From Martelella alba (GTDB taxonomy: Bacteria > Pseudomonadota > Gammaproteobacteria > Enterobacterales > Enterobacteriaceae): DNA of 64,000 nt. Where the stretch lies: the NCBI RefSeq assembly GCF_005217455.1, contig NZ_SZPQ01000015.1, forward strand, positions 62,001 to 126,000, given 5' to 3'. A program made the translations under genes and the position numbers. Position 1 is the first letter of the stretch. Each line of letters begins with the position of its first letter. Shown piece by piece: positions 47,171 to 56,377 of this stretch. Below the pieces are notes generated by a model. That model did no database searches and was not told the DNA's origin. It saw nothing but the letters and a program-made list of their open reading frames with translations.

Positions 47171-48043
47171 TTATTTACTCTGGAAAGACTTGACCGTCTC
47201 GATACTGCGTTCCAGTTTTTCCGTGGCGCCATGAAAGTCCTGTAAAACGGTCGCGATAAACAAGGTATCCAGCAAATTGAGCTGAATTATGCGCGCCACA
47301 GCGTTTTGTTCGAGCAAGGTACCGCTGCGGGTCGGGCTGAATATGGAAAGATCGGCCTTTTGCGAGAGAGGAGAAACATTATCGTTGGTAATGCAAATGA
47401 TTTTGGCTCCGCGATTTTTAGCCACTTCCACCCCTTGTAAAAGTTCAGGCGTATCGCCGGATTGGGAAATCACGATGATCACGTCTTGGTCTGAAACCTG
47501 GCAAGCGGCCATCAACATCAAATGATAATCATTATAAGTATGGCCCTGGATACCGATCTGCAACAGCTTCTGCTCAAAATCCATACCCACGGCGGCCGAT
47601 CCGCCAATGCCGAATATCAATACCTGTCGGGCCGAATATATCCAGCGGGACGCCTGGTTTATTACCGCCGGATCGGCGATGGAGCGAGCCTCTTTTAGGG
47701 AATGGATGGCGTTGTTAAATATTTTGTCCATAACCGTTTCGATACTGTCATGCTCGGCGATTTCCTGTTCTTTATCGAAAGGCAGCGACAGAAAATACGA
47801 CCACAATGCCTGGCGTAACTCCCGAAATCCCGTATAACCCAGTTTTTTGGCGACCTTTACTATCAAGGGTTCCGAGACATTCAGCGACAGCGCGACATAT
47901 CTGATGCTGGTTTCCCGGCCGACATTGCCTTTAGTGATAAGCCACTCGGCAATTCCCCGCTCGGTGGTATTCAGCAATGATAAAGACATCTTTATCTTCG
48001 CCCCGATCGCCAGCGCGTTTTCCTGATTGAATAAATTTGTCAT
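47171..48043 (-). CDS. RpiR-family transcriptional regulator
   Basis: A 290-residue regulator. The N-terminal helix-turn-helix (about 1-80, with IRYVALSLNVSEPLIVKVAKK) precedes a SIS phosphosugar-binding domain (about 125-265, with VLIFGIGGSAAVGMDFEQK and IVISQSGDTPELL). Members sense phosphorylated sugars and control catabolic genes. No sugar genes adjoin it. Long ERIC-like elements flank it on both sides. It lies upstream of the large putative toxin on the same strand, 500 bp away, so a regulatory link is possible but unsupported. Confidence 0.88.
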   Translation of the reverse strand: MTNLFNQENALAIGAKIKMSLSLLNTTERGIAEWLITKGNVGRETSIRYVALSLNVSEPLIVKVAKKLGYTGFRELRQALWSYFLSLPFDKEQEIAEHDSIETVMDKIFNNAIHSLKEARSIADPAVINQASRWIYSARQVLIFGIGGSAAVGMDFEQKLLQIGIQGHTYNDYHLMLMAACQVSDQDVIIVISQSGDTPELLQGVEVAKNRGAKIICITNDNVSPLSQKADLSIFSPTRSGTLLEQNAVARIIQLNLLDTLFIATVLQDFHGATEKLERSIETVKSFQSK

Positions 48044-48141
48044 TATATCGTTACCCGTTTCTTAAATGGAGGGCATCTATAGCGAACCTATCGGCAATCG
48101 GGTCCTGATGCCTTAGTGCATAAATGCTATGCCCGCGGGTA

Positions 48142-48338
48142 TATACCCGTCATACATCAAGCTGCCTCTTTGTTGGCTGCGTTCACCCGCCCCGGTCACA
48201 TAGTGATCACTGCGCCTGGGGAGGCATGAGAGACATCCTGTCTCTCACCGGAGGCTCGCCGTAGGCGGTTCAAATTCGTTCCCGACGAATTTGTCGCTCA
48301 CTTGCCGTCGCGATGCGACTTGACGTATTTAGCGTATA
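48142..48338. repeat. Long ERIC-like element (197 bp)
   Basis: A complete palindromic element: TATACCCGTCATACATCAAG with CTTTGTTGGCTGCGTTCACC on the left, and CGTCGCGATGCGACTTGACG with a TATTTAGCGTATA end on the right. The central insert carries AAATTCGTTCCCGACGAATT. In the gene-free region 48044-49037, this and the element at 48811 are all I can support. Confidence 0.7.
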
Positions 48339-48810
48339 CATCGCGTTGTCTCTTGGTGATGCCCTTTGCGATGCAGCGTGAATTATCCAGCGTATGCAAC
48401 CCTTGTGATTTCACTATTTTTCATAAGGTTTTTCGAGCCGCTGATCGCCCGCGGTGCGACTGGGACGGCGAACGCGGCCGCGGCCGGCAAAGGAGGCACG
48501 CGGAGCCGCGTGAATACAGCGGGAACATTCCCGATCGAGCGCCCTGTTTCGCCCCCGTGGCACTGCGCGCCGTATGGCGAAACAGGGTGACGCCGGTCGC
48601 GGCGACCGCCAGGCAATGTCTGGCCTGTCGGATTCCCTTAAGCTTATTTTACTCTTTAATGAATTCCGACAAAAACTGTCTCATTGAAAATATGCGCCGA
48701 CAGCGCAAAAAATGCAAACTACCCCCGGATGCAATAGGCACCGTTATCACTCGGGTAAATGGTATCGGCATAATACCAATGGCGGCGGCGTGTCCCCGGC
48801 ATGTGTTATT

Positions 48811-48935
48811 TATACTCGCCATACTTCACGTTGCCCCTTTGTTGGCTGCATTCGCTCATCCCAGTCACCTCGCCAGCCATGCTTCCGGGGCACACTTACT
48901 TGCCGCCGCGATGCGACTTGAATTATTTAGAGTAG
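48811..48935. repeat. ERIC element of classical length (125 bp)
   Basis: The left arm reads TATACTCGCCATACTTCACG, then TTGGCTGCATTCGCTCATCC and CAGTCAC. The reverse complement of that part contains GTGACTGGGATGAGCG, very near the classical ERIC core. The right arm is CCGCGATGCGACTTGAATTA with a TTTAGAGTAG end. It matches ERIC length (about 127 bp). Confidence 0.75.
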
Positions 48936-49037
48936 AGGAAAATTGAATGAAAAAAATCGGTTCGCGCTGGACGAAAAGTCCGCGGCGCGAGCATAATAGT
49001 CCGGCCAATTAATAGGGAAACGGGAATTGATGCAATA

Positions 49038-49790
49038 ATGGATATACCCATTGACTCGCCGCTGGTCATTGTCCAGATGGGGGAGCCCCCGGCCGCCGTC
49101 GCCGCCGAAGTGGGGAAACAATATCAGTGGTTTGTCAGTAAATTGGGCCTGCAAATGCGGGAGTTTATTTTAATTCGCCCGTATCGCGGCGATGCCCTGC
49201 CCGATCCCGGCAACCTGTCGGCCGTCATTATTACCGGCTCCTGGTCGATGGTCACTGATCATGCGCCGTGGAGCGAAATGACCGCCGTCTGGGTCCGCGA
49301 GATTCACCAGCGGGCCATTCCCCTGCTGGGGGTTTGCTACGGACATCAATTGATCGCCTATGCCCTCGGCGGCACGGTGGCGGATAACCCGCATGGCTGG
49401 GAAGGCGGGTTGCAGCAGGTCCAGATGATTGGCCAGGAGGAAGCCGACCCCTTGTTTTTCGGCTTGCCCAGGCAATTCACCGCCTGGTTGTCTCATCGGC
49501 AGACCGTTGTGTGCCCACCGGCACAGGCGCGGGTGCTTGCCTGCTCATCGCAGGATGCGTGTCAAATTCTGCGCTATGGTCCCTACGCCTATTCCCTGCA
49601 ATTCCACCCCGAGTTCAACCAGGCGCTGATGGTCAGTTGCCTGCGCCACAGCCGCCATCCAGGGGCGCGGGAACGGCTGCCGGCGGTGAGCGCCGCCGCC
49701 GAACCGGAGTGGCCGGCATTGATCTTGCGGCGTTTCCAGGATGTGTGGCGCCACCGCGGACGGACGCTGGAAGCCGGCGACGCCGCCTGA
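49038..49790 (+). CDS. Class I glutamine amidotransferase-like protein
   Basis: A 250-residue stand-alone GATase1 protein related to E. coli YfeJ and GMP-synthase amidotransferase domains. The nucleophile elbow is LLGVCYGHQL with Cys near residue 100, and the His-Glu pair appears in YSLQFHPEF near 193. It should release ammonia from glutamine or hydrolyse a related gamma-glutamyl bond. No synthetase partner is adjacent, so the acceptor is unknown. GGGAA lies about 12 bases upstream of the start. Confidence 0.83.
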   Translation: MDIPIDSPLVIVQMGEPPAAVAAEVGKQYQWFVSKLGLQMREFILIRPYRGDALPDPGNLSAVIITGSWSMVTDHAPWSEMTAVWVREIHQRAIPLLGVCYGHQLIAYALGGTVADNPHGWEGGLQQVQMIGQEEADPLFFGLPRQFTAWLSHRQTVVCPPAQARVLACSSQDACQILRYGPYAYSLQFHPEFNQALMVSCLRHSRHPGARERLPAVSAAAEPEWPALILRRFQDVWRHRGRTLEAGDAA

Positions 49791-49905
49791 GCGGGCCATG
49801 GGTCGCTGCATTTCGCTGGGCGATGGCGCGGGGAATGGCTAAAGGTCCGCGGCATGGCCGCCGGCGAATCCGCCGCCGGACGGTATGTTGCGATGTTGCA
49901 ACTCT

Positions 49906-50682
49906 TTAATAATCTTCGCCGTAAAGACTGCTCAAACGTTGATATTCGCGCGGATGGGTGCGTTCAAACGTCAGCGGCGTGACAGTGATATAGCCTTCTT
50001 CGTTATATTTAAGTTCGCTATTGGACGGCCGATCCAGTCTGCCGTGTTGCACCCGGACCCAAAAATAATCCTCGCCGTGGGGATCGCGGGTGGCGTCGAC
50101 GGTTAATCCGTCCACTTTGCCCATACCCTGCGCGGTAACGCGGATTCCCTTGACTTTGTCGGCCGCCACATCGGGAAAATTCACGTTGAGGCATACCTGG
50201 GGATCCCAGCGGTGCTGCAACAGATGGCGCAGGGTGCCGACCGTATGGCGACGGGCGCAGTCCCAATTGACCGGCACGTCCGGGTCATGATTTTGGCTAA
50301 GGGCGATGGAGGGAATACCGAGCAACATACCCGTGGTGGCCGCGCCCACCGTGCCGGACAGCAGGGTTTCGAACCCCAAGTTCGAGCCGTTGTTGATGCC
50401 CGAGAGCACCAGATCCGGCGGCATATCCGCCAACGCCTGACGAATGGCGTAAGCCGCGCAGTCCGCCGGCGTGCCGTAAACCGCGTAGCGGCGCTGGCCT
50501 TTTTTGACCACGCGTACCGGTTCGCGCATGCTCAAGGAATTAGCGACGCCGCTTTTATCTTGGGACGGCGCCACAATCCATACCTCTTCGGCAATCTCAT
50601 GCGCGGCTTCGGCCAGCAGTTCCAGACCGGGCGCGTCGAAACCGTCATCGTTGGTCAGCAAGACTCGATTCACTATTTTCAT
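49906..50682 (-). CDS. surE: SurE-like 5'/3'-nucleotidase
   Basis: A 258-residue acid phosphatase of the SurE fold. The metal-binding motif is VLLTNDDGFDAPG, with NSLSMREPVRV, YGTPADCAAYA and SGINNGSNLGFETLLSGTVGAA as other family signatures. It hydrolyses nucleoside monophosphates in related enzymes. It is not beside pcm/rpoS as in most enterobacteria, and it diverges from E. coli SurE, so it is probably a second copy. AAAAGG precedes the start. It is convergent with the amidotransferase gene. Confidence 0.85.
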   Translation of the reverse strand: MKIVNRVLLTNDDGFDAPGLELLAEAAHEIAEEVWIVAPSQDKSGVANSLSMREPVRVVKKGQRRYAVYGTPADCAAYAIRQALADMPPDLVLSGINNGSNLGFETLLSGTVGAATTGMLLGIPSIALSQNHDPDVPVNWDCARRHTVGTLRHLLQHRWDPQVCLNVNFPDVAADKVKGIRVTAQGMGKVDGLTVDATRDPHGEDYFWVRVQHGRLDRPSNSELKYNEEGYITVTPLTFERTHPREYQRLSSLYGEDY

Positions 50683-50872
50683 ACTCAGACCTTTTCGGTT
50701 GATGGTGTCAAAATGTGATCAATGCTTGATTTTATACTCTTTGGCGGACCGGAAAGGCAAATAGGCAAGGGGAAAATGTGGTCCGGAAGGGGAAAATTTT
50801 GGCGCCGGCGCCGCATCCCCGCGATGGGCGTGGAGGGAAATGCACGTCCGGCGCTGACCGGGATCCACCGTT

Positions 50873-51841
50873 TCACTTTGCCACGTTGGTCGCCAGCGGC
50901 GCAATGGAACGGATATAGCACTGTTCCAGCATTTCCTGGCCTCCCTGCCAGTTGACGCACTCTTTGACAAGAACGTAGCCGGCCTCTTCATACAGTCGGC
51001 GCGCGGCTTCCAATCCCCGATACGTCCATAATTCGGTTTCGGCGAACCCCATTCTGTCGCAAAACGTCAAGGCGGCGGCGAGCAATTGTCTGCCGATGCC
51101 GAAGCCGCGCCGGCCGTCCGCCACAATGAACCAACGCAAATGGGCGCGGCCGGAGGTCAGATCCTGGCTATCAATGGCGATGGCGCCGATGACATCCCCC
51201 GACTCCAGCGCCAGCCATAATCCATTACGGGGATGGGTAAGGCGGTTGACGAACGCCGCAATGTCGTTGGCCATCCGGCTTTCAAAAAAAGCGCCAAAAT
51301 TAAAGGCCCGGGCGTAATAATCGGCGTGCAGGGCGACTATCCGGCCCAACGCGCCCGGCCGATAGCCGAAGACAATGTTGGAAGCCGGAATGGCGGCCGA
51401 GACCCGGTTAATGCGATGGGCCTGTAACGCGGCGGCGCAGAGCGACAGGCCGTTGCGTACCCGTATCTGATCCCCGGCGGATAATTTTTTCAGGGCGCCG
51501 GCCATCTGGCTGCGGGTATAAGCATTAATGGACGCCAAGGCGCGCCGGCTCTTGGTGGACAAACAGATGGGTCTGGCGCGTTTATCCTTGCCGCTGCCCG
51601 CCTGACACAACAGGCCGGCGGACAAATATTTTCTCACCATTCGGCTGGCGCTGGATTTATCCAGCCCCAGCGTATCGCTCAAGGCCGCAGATGTGATTTC
51701 ATGATAGTTGCCGATTTCATTAAGATTACGAACGACATAAGGGCTAAGGCCCATAAAAGTCTTGGCCGTGCTGATCATATCCATTTCCCTAACCAGACGG
51801 CGGGAAGCGGCGCAAACGGAATCAAGCATCATATCTGACAT
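50873..51841 (-). CDS. MarR-GNAT fusion protein
   Basis: A 322-residue protein with an N-terminal MarR-type winged helix (about 20-125, with TSAALSDTLGLDKSSASRMV) fused to a GNAT acetyltransferase (about 160-310). The acetyl-CoA loop reads RRGFGIGRQLLAAAL, and ELWTYRGLEAARRLYEEAGY is typical of the GNAT C terminus. Such fusions acetylate unknown small molecules or proteins and may regulate transcription. Start uncertain between the first ATG and the in-frame ATG codons just downstream, as no clear ribosome site is seen. Confidence 0.82.
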   Translation of the reverse strand: MSDMMLDSVCAASRRLVREMDMISTAKTFMGLSPYVVRNLNEIGNYHEITSAALSDTLGLDKSSASRMVRKYLSAGLLCQAGSGKDKRARPICLSTKSRRALASINAYTRSQMAGALKKLSAGDQIRVRNGLSLCAAALQAHRINRVSAAIPASNIVFGYRPGALGRIVALHADYYARAFNFGAFFESRMANDIAAFVNRLTHPRNGLWLALESGDVIGAIAIDSQDLTSGRAHLRWFIVADGRRGFGIGRQLLAAALTFCDRMGFAETELWTYRGLEAARRLYEEAGYVLVKECVNWQGGQEMLEQCYIRSIAPLATNVAK

Positions 51842-52021
51842 GGGTCGAGTCCGGATAAGTAAAGAAAAAGGGTTGTATCACACCATGATTCGCCAATCAA
51901 TTCATCCGCCATTTTCGCCATGTTAATAAGTTATCCAAAGGACGTTGAGCAAGCGGGCCCGCCGACGTTGACCCGCGTGAAGGCGCGGCCGGTCCGTTAC
52001 CCGCTGGCCCCACCCCCGGGA

Positions 52022-52969
52022 TCATTCGCTAAGTAGCCCCACGGCGGTGTCTTCATCGGTCACCAGACCATTGATCCAGCCGCCGGCGAGGACCGCCTGG
52101 ACGGACTGGAATTTCTCTCGGCCGCCGGCAAAGGCGATAACCGGTTTTTCAGGGCGCGGCCGAATATCGACGCTGGTCAGGCGACCGTCCAAATCGCTGA
52201 TAACCCGGGCGCCGTCCCGGCCGATAAAATGGCCGGTGATCTCCGCCACCACCCCGGCTTCGGTCAGCCTGGCCACATCCTCGGCGGTGATAAACCCGTC
52301 GGTAAGCAGCGGACCCTGATCGTTCATCTGGCCGATGCCGATAAACGTGACGTCGGCCTGCGCGGCCTTTTCGGTCACCATGCGGTAAATGCGATGGTTG
52401 CACCACAAATCCCGGTCGGCCAGACTGTCGGCGAACAAGGGGGCCGGCAGGATAAAATAGCGGCCCTGGGTCTTTTCCGCCATCCATAACGGCACGTCGT
52501 AACGGGTGCAGGAACCGTCTGAGGCGATGGCGCCGATCATGGATACGCAACTGTGCTGGGGACGGTCCACCGGCGGCAGCTTATTGATGGTGGAACGCAG
52601 CGCCCGTCCGGACCCCAGCGCGATAATCTGCGGACTCTCCTGCTCAATAAATTGCATCATCACCTCGGCGCCGGCCACCGCGATCATGCTGTTTATGCTG
52701 GCCGTGTCCATGCCGCCGGACGGCACGACCTGGCATACCGTTAAGTCGAATCGCTTTGCCAGCCGCGCCGACAACGCGGTGCAGTCGGCCACCGGATGGG
52801 TGATATTCACCCGCACCAGGCCGCTTTCCGACGCCAGGGCCACCAACCGCTGGGCCGCCTGGCGGGATACCCCGAGCACATCGGCGATTTCATGTTGCGT
52901 TTTGCCCGCGACGTAATACATCCAGGCGGCCCGTGCGGCCTGATCCAGTTTTCGATAGCTTTTACTCAT
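52022..52969 (-). CDS. SorC-family regulator of the arabinitol genes (DalR-like)
   Basis: A 315-residue sugar-responsive regulator. The N-terminal helix-turn-helix (about 8-50: YYVAGKTQHEIADVLGVSRQAAQRL) is followed by a phosphosugar-binding domain of the SorC/DeoR type, with IIALGSGRALRSTIN and ADVTFIGIGQMNDQG. It is divergent from dalD, so it probably controls the D-arabinitol operon and itself. Two related palindromes lie in the 185-bp gap. Confidence 0.87.
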   Translation of the reverse strand: MSKSYRKLDQAARAAWMYYVAGKTQHEIADVLGVSRQAAQRLVALASESGLVRVNITHPVADCTALSARLAKRFDLTVCQVVPSGGMDTASINSMIAVAGAEVMMQFIEQESPQIIALGSGRALRSTINKLPPVDRPQHSCVSMIGAIASDGSCTRYDVPLWMAEKTQGRYFILPAPLFADSLADRDLWCNHRIYRMVTEKAAQADVTFIGIGQMNDQGPLLTDGFITAEDVARLTEAGVVAEITGHFIGRDGARVISDLDGRLTSVDIRPRPEKPVIAFAGGREKFQSVQAVLAGGWINGLVTDEDTAVGLLSE

Positions 52970-53046
52970 TGATCATACTCAATATTTAGCTGTGAATGAA
53001 ATATAGCGGCGGCGGCGCGTCGCGTAAATCGGTCATTTTTGATATG

Positions 53047-53060
53047 TGAGCTAAAGCTCA
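53047..53060. promoter_or_regulatory. Palindromic operator candidate 1 (arabinitol)
   Basis: TGAGCTAAAGCTCA is a perfect 6-2-6 palindrome 95 bp upstream of dalD. A related copy lies 67 bp further downstream. Likely binding site for the SorC-family regulator. Confidence 0.5.
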
Positions 53061-53113
53061 TTAAGTGGGCTATTATTCAATTAAGCTTTCCATCTAGGCA
53101 ATTACTCATTTTT

Positions 53114-53127
53114 TGGGCTTATGCTCA
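53114..53127. promoter_or_regulatory. Palindromic operator candidate 2 (arabinitol)
   Basis: TGGGCTTATGCTCA matches the perfect palindrome at 53047-53060 at 11 of 14 positions and sits 27 bp before the dalD start, where a bound protein would block transcription or translation. Confidence 0.45.
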
Positions 53128-53154
53128 TTTACCGCAAGCGAGGTACGATAGACT

Positions 53155-54555
53155 ATGTCCACCCCAAACCCTCTTATCTGGATGCATATCGGCGCTGGCT
53201 CATTTCATCGCGCGCACCAGGCCTGGTATCTGCATCGGTTGCTCAAGCAAGGGGACCCACGCTGGGGCATCGCCCTGGGCAATATCCGCGACGACGCCAA
53301 TCCGCTTTTGGAGGCGCTGGCGGCGCAAAAGGGCGAGTACGCCCTGGAAACCGTTACACCGGCCGGCGAGCGACAATATGAAAAAATCACCTCCATTCGC
53401 AAAATCATACCTTGGGACGCGGAACTGACCGCGCTTATCGCGCAAGGCGCCGCCGCGGAAACCCGCGTCATCGCGTTCACCGTAACCGAAGGTGGTTACT
53501 ACCTGGACACCCATTTTAAACTCGATCAGAACAATGGGGATTTACTGGCGGATCTTAAGGGCGGCGCCCGTACCATTTACGGCGCCATCGCCCGTATCCT
53601 TGAGACCCGGCGCCAGCAAGGCGCCGGTAGCGTCACCTTGCTCAGTTGCGATAATGTCCGTCACAACGGCGAACGTTTCCACGATGGCCTGATCGAGTTT
53701 TTGACGCTGCGCGGCGAGAAGGCGCTTTTGTCCTGGCTACCGGAACACGTGTCCACGCCCAATACCATGGTGGACCGGATCACGCCTCGTCCCTCGCCGG
53801 ATATCGCCGGCCGCGTCAAACAGGCGCTTAAGATGGACGATAAGGTGCCGGTGATGGGCGAATCCTTTATCCAGTGGGTGGTCGAGGATAACTTTGCCGC
53901 CGGCCGGCCGGCCCTCGAGACGGTCGGCGTGGAAATGGTCGCAAGCGTCGTGCCTTACGAAGAGGCCAAAATCCGGATCCTTAACGCCAGCCACAGCTGT
54001 ATCGCCTGGGCCGGCACGCTCATCGGGCAATCCTATATTCATGAAAGCACCGGCACTGATTCCATCCGGAAAATGGCCTACGATTATGTCACCCAGGATG
54101 TGATTCCCAGCCTTACCCCCAGCCCGCTCGATCTGGCCCAATATCGCGATGTGGTATTGGACCGCTTCAGCAATCCCTATATCCGCGACACCAATCAACG
54201 GGTCGCCGCCGATGGTTTCTCCAAGATACCCGGCTTTATCACGCCGACGCTGCTAGAGTGCTACCGGCGCGGCCAAACGCCGAAGGCCACCGCGGTCTTA
54301 CCGGCGTTGTTCTTTGTGTTTATGCGTCGCTGGCATGAAGGCACGTTGCCCTATGCCTACCAGGACGGCATCCTGGATGCCGCCGCGGCCCATGCGATGT
54401 TTAACGCCGCCGATCCGGTGGGCGTCTATGCCCGCGACAGCAAAATGTTTGGTCCCTTGGCCGCCGATCGGGACTTCGAAAAATTGCTGCGGGAAACCAT
54501 CGCCCGCATCGATCAGTGGGCCGCCGCCAACACGCCGCTAACCGCCGCGCATTAA
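53155..54555 (+). CDS. dalD: D-arabinitol 4-dehydrogenase DalD
   Basis: A 466-residue polyol dehydrogenase of the mannitol dehydrogenase family, oxidising D-arabinitol to D-xylulose with NAD+. It opens with [20 protein letters not shown], the nucleotide-binding region. It has [33 protein letters not shown] and [13 protein letters not shown], and the catalytic Lys in [18 protein letters not shown]. It agrees closely with Klebsiella DalD as I recall it. GAGG lies 12-15 bases upstream. The xylulokinase gene follows after 15 bp. Confidence 0.92.
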   Translation: MSTPNPLIWMHIGAGSFHRAHQAWYLHRLLKQGDPRWGIALGNIRDDANPLLEALAAQKGEYALETVTPAGERQYEKITSIRKIIPWDAELTALIAQGAAAETRVIAFTVTEGGYYLDTHFKLDQNNGDLLADLKGGARTIYGAIARILETRRQQGAGSVTLLSCDNVRHNGERFHDGLIEFLTLRGEKALLSWLPEHVSTPNTMVDRITPRPSPDIAGRVKQALKMDDKVPVMGESFIQWVVEDNFAAGRPALETVGVEMVASVVPYEEAKIRILNASHSCIAWAGTLIGQSYIHESTGTDSIRKMAYDYVTQDVIPSLTPSPLDLAQYRDVVLDRFSNPYIRDTNQRVAADGFSKIPGFITPTLLECYRRGQTPKATAVLPALFFVFMRRWHEGTLPYAYQDGILDAAAAHAMFNAADPVGVYARDSKMFGPLAADRDFEKLLRETIARIDQWAAANTPLTAAH

Positions 54556-54570
54556 TCAAAGGGATCCATT

Positions 54571-56040
54571 ATGTATCTCGGTATAGATTTAGGCACTTCG
54601 GAGGTCAAGGTCGTCATCATCGACGATACGGGAAGACGGGTGGCCGGCGAAGGGGAACCGTTGACGGTGCAGCGGCCTTTCCCGCAGTGGTCGGAACAGG
54701 ATCCGGCGCAGTGGTGGTCGGCGACCAATTTGGCCATCGGCCGCCTCAGAGCGGCGCATCCGGCGCTGTGGCCGGCTATTCGCGCCATTGGTTTGTCCGG
54801 ACAAATGCACGGTGCGGTGTTGCTTGATGAACAGGACCGGGTTTTGCGGCCGGCCATTTTATGGAACGACACCCGCTGCGCGCAAGAGTGCGAGCAATTG
54901 ACGCGCCTGGCGCCTGAGTTGCACGACATCGCCGGAAATCTGGCCATGCCGGGATTCACCGCGCCGAAATTGTTGTGGGTGGCCGCCCACGAACCGGAAA
55001 TTTTCGCCGCGGTACGTAGCGTACTGCTGCCCAAGGATTATCTGCGTTTGCGGATGAGCGGCGAGAAAGTCTCCGATATGTCCGATGCGGCCGGCACGTT
55101 GTGGCTGGATGTCGCTAAACGGGACTGGTCCGACGCCCTTCTGGCGGCCTGCGGCCTGAGCCGGGACAACATGCCGTCGCTGGTGGAAGGCTCGGCGCCC
55201 TCCGCTTGTCTGAATCGCGAGGTTGCCCGGTCATGGGGTTTGCCGGAATCGGTCGTGATCGCCGGCGGCGGGGGCGACAACGCCGCCAGCGCCGTGGGCA
55301 TCGGCGCGGTGAATGACGGCGACGCTTTTATCTCCCTTGGCACCTCCGGCGTCATTTTCGCCGTCAATGCGCGTTTTCGGCCCAATCCCGCATCGGCGGT
55401 CCATGCTTTCTGCCATGCCCTGCCGGGGCGCTGGCACCAAATGAGCGTCATGCTTACCGCCGCGAGCGCCTTGCGTTGGCTATGCCAGCTACTGGGCACC
55501 AATGAAACCGCCTTACTGGCGGAAGTGGCCGCGTTGGGGGCGGAGCAACGGGCGCGGGCGCCGATATTTTTGCCCTACTTGTCTGGGGAGCGCACACCGC
55601 ATAACGATCCGCTGGCCAGCGGTGCTTTCCACGGACTGAACCATTCAACCGAACGCGCGGCGCTGGCCTATGCCGTGCTGGAAGGCGTGGCGTTCGGCCT
55701 GGACGACGGGTTGGCCGTGATGAAACAGGCGGGTAGCCATATCGAACAGTTTTCCCTGATAGGCGGCGGCGCGAGAAGCCCTTGGTGGGCGCAACTGATT
55801 GCCGATGTGCTCAACATCCCGGTGGTTACCCATCGGGACGGCGCGGCCGGAGGCGCCCTGGGCGCCGCGCGTCTGGGCTGGCTGGCGGCGGGGGGCGATG
55901 AATCCGTGGTGTGTCGTAAGCCGGACGTCGAGCGGCGGTTCCTGGCCGACGCCGATCGCGCCGGGGCGTTGGCAAGTCGCTTGCGGCGTTTCCGCCTGTA
56001 TTATCAGCAGCAAGTGGCGGCCAGGGCATTGGCGCCCTGA
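54571..56040 (+). CDS. dalK: Xylulokinase of the arabinitol operon (DalK)
   Basis: A 489-residue FGGY kinase, paralogous to XylB at 6468-7922. MYLGIDLGTSEVKVVII, LSGQMHGAVLLDEQDR, GGGGDNAASAVGIG and FLPYLSGERTPHNDP are typical xylulokinase stretches. It should phosphorylate the D-xylulose formed by DalD. AAGGGA precedes the start. Together with DalD it makes arabinitol use independent of xylose induction. Confidence 0.92.
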   Translation: MYLGIDLGTSEVKVVIIDDTGRRVAGEGEPLTVQRPFPQWSEQDPAQWWSATNLAIGRLRAAHPALWPAIRAIGLSGQMHGAVLLDEQDRVLRPAILWNDTRCAQECEQLTRLAPELHDIAGNLAMPGFTAPKLLWVAAHEPEIFAAVRSVLLPKDYLRLRMSGEKVSDMSDAAGTLWLDVAKRDWSDALLAACGLSRDNMPSLVEGSAPSACLNREVARSWGLPESVVIAGGGGDNAASAVGIGAVNDGDAFISLGTSGVIFAVNARFRPNPASAVHAFCHALPGRWHQMSVMLTAASALRWLCQLLGTNETALLAEVAALGAEQRARAPIFLPYLSGERTPHNDPLASGAFHGLNHSTERAALAYAVLEGVAFGLDDGLAVMKQAGSHIEQFSLIGGGARSPWWAQLIADVLNIPVVTHRDGAAGGALGAARLGWLAAGGDESVVCRKPDVERRFLADADRAGALASRLRRFRLYYQQQVAARALAP

Positions 56041-56288
56041 GCCATACCGGGCTCGGCCGGTGTGATGTTGCGGGCGGGAACCGCCAGGCGTTGCCGGTCC
56101 TCGTGGCGAATACCCTTAACCAAGGAGGCTGTTATCCGACCCTAAAACCCCTTTTCCCGGTTCTATAAGCACAGGTCGGGAAGCGTTGCGGCTTCACGGA
56201 AATAAGCGAACAACAGGAAGAATGTACCAGGAAAAACAGCAAGGAAGCAGAGAAGGTACAGTAAGCGCTCCGCCAGGGAATGGCGCGG

Positions 56289-56317
56289 CCAGGCTTTCCA
56301 GATAATGGAAAGCCTGG
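56289..56317 (+). other. Hairpin in the leader of the ABC transporter operon
   Basis: CCAGGCTTTCCA-GATAA-TGGAAAGCCTGG is a perfect 12-bp stem with a 5-base loop, 61 bp before the binding-protein gene. There is no T-run, so it is not a normal terminator. It may be an operator or an mRNA 5' structure. Nothing else is clear in the gene-free stretch 56041-56377. Confidence 0.5.
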
Positions 56318-56377
56318 ATTTGATATCGGTTAAAGAAGTGACCTCTACCCAACGAACAAACAAAAGGAAAGTGATGA

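Noticed and set aside
48302-48946. 214-codon open frame upstream of the amidotransferase
   Set aside because: It starts inside one ERIC-like element and ends inside another. Composition is that of translated repeats and no domain is visible. A decayed gene between the repeats cannot be fully excluded.
53047-53127. Possible CRISPR-like or direct repeat because of two similar palindromes
   Set aside because: Only two short copies with no spacer regularity or cas genes. An operator pair is the better reading.
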